A DNA stretch of 64,000 nucleotides from Lumnitzera littorea (Eukaryota; Streptophyta; Magnoliopsida; Myrtales; Combretaceae): contig JAMXBB010000002.1 in the NCBI GenBank assembly GCA_024138015.1, positions 13,802,118 through 13,866,117 on the forward strand, written 5' to 3'. Positions 63,801-64,000 of this stretch are shown piece by piece. The notes under the pieces were generated by a model. That model was not told the DNA's origin, did no database searches, and saw nothing but the letters and a program-made list of their open reading frames with translations. Positions within the stretch are counted from its first letter, which is position 1. Each line of letters begins with the position of its first letter. The position numbers and the translations under genes were made by a program.

Positions 63801-64000
63801 ACTCAAAAAAATTATCCATAAGTCTAACCTCAATATAAGTTTATGAAAAAAACACTCATATTAGCTATTCATCGTTAATGTGATTCAATAAACGTTATTA
63901 ACGACCTAACTCTATAAATAATTAAAAGCTATTTCTCATTTCACTATGTTTTAGAGATTAATAAAACATCGTCGTGCATTCAAATTTTCCGAAATCCTCC
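60833..64000. other. DNA upstream of exon 4 of copy A, no exon recognised
   Basis: Copy B has exon 3 about 1.14 kb upstream of exon 4. Here no counterpart of its GIPGFTAW or AAAGGVG coding is seen in 3.2 kb. The region is AT-rich with a (TA)n run at 63195-63215 and a short (GA)n at 63502-63514. It is either a long intron 3 running out of the window or DNA that replaced the first exons. Confidence 0.45.

Overview
This is AT-rich nuclear DNA from a flowering plant, most likely a eudicot. It has intron-split genes with GT-AG junctions, Ty3/gypsy and Ty1/copia retrotransposons inserted into one another, and microsatellites. No prokaryotic, organellar, rRNA, tRNA or CRISPR feature was found.

The only gene family that clearly belongs to the locus is a minus-strand tandem array of NADP-dependent alkenal/enone double-bond reductases (2-alkenal reductase, medium-chain dehydrogenase/reductase superfamily). 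From right to left: copy A (58853-60832) has intact exons 4-6, with exons 1-3 outside the window or lost. Copy B (29576-35186) is complete: six exons, consistent splice phases, 351 aa. Copy C (22722-28254) is a pseudogene that lost exon 1 and carries a stop, a broken splice acceptor and several frameshifts. Copy D (9267-10597) keeps only exons 5 and 6, plus a detached promoter near 21.4 kb. A strip of the same downstream spacer at about 960-1220 suggests the array once reached further left.

The rest is mostly mobile DNA. An LTR element with perfect 5-bp target duplications (1417-8886) holds a broken LRR receptor-kinase fragment. A degraded copia element (about 11228-21045) sits in copy D and is split by a 7.6-kb non-autonomous gypsy-type element (13084-20714). 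A 2.0-kb solo LTR lies in intron 1 of copy C (25392-27387). A related non-autonomous element of about 11 kb, in the opposite orientation (37516-51605), lies between A and B; one of its LTRs contains a second solo LTR (46819-49822). A second copia relic covers about 53314-56960.

The two non-autonomous elements share LTR starts and interior blocks, but each has its own tandem-repeat array just inside the 3' LTR (about 33 bp and about 85 bp units).

Nothing here proves a new biochemical system. The strongest second-look items are the stepwise decay of the reductase array, with a duplication breakpoint that cut promoters short; the receptor-kinase fragment inside an LTR element; and the element family with fast-changing 3' tandem arrays. 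All alignments were made by eye, and no database search was possible.
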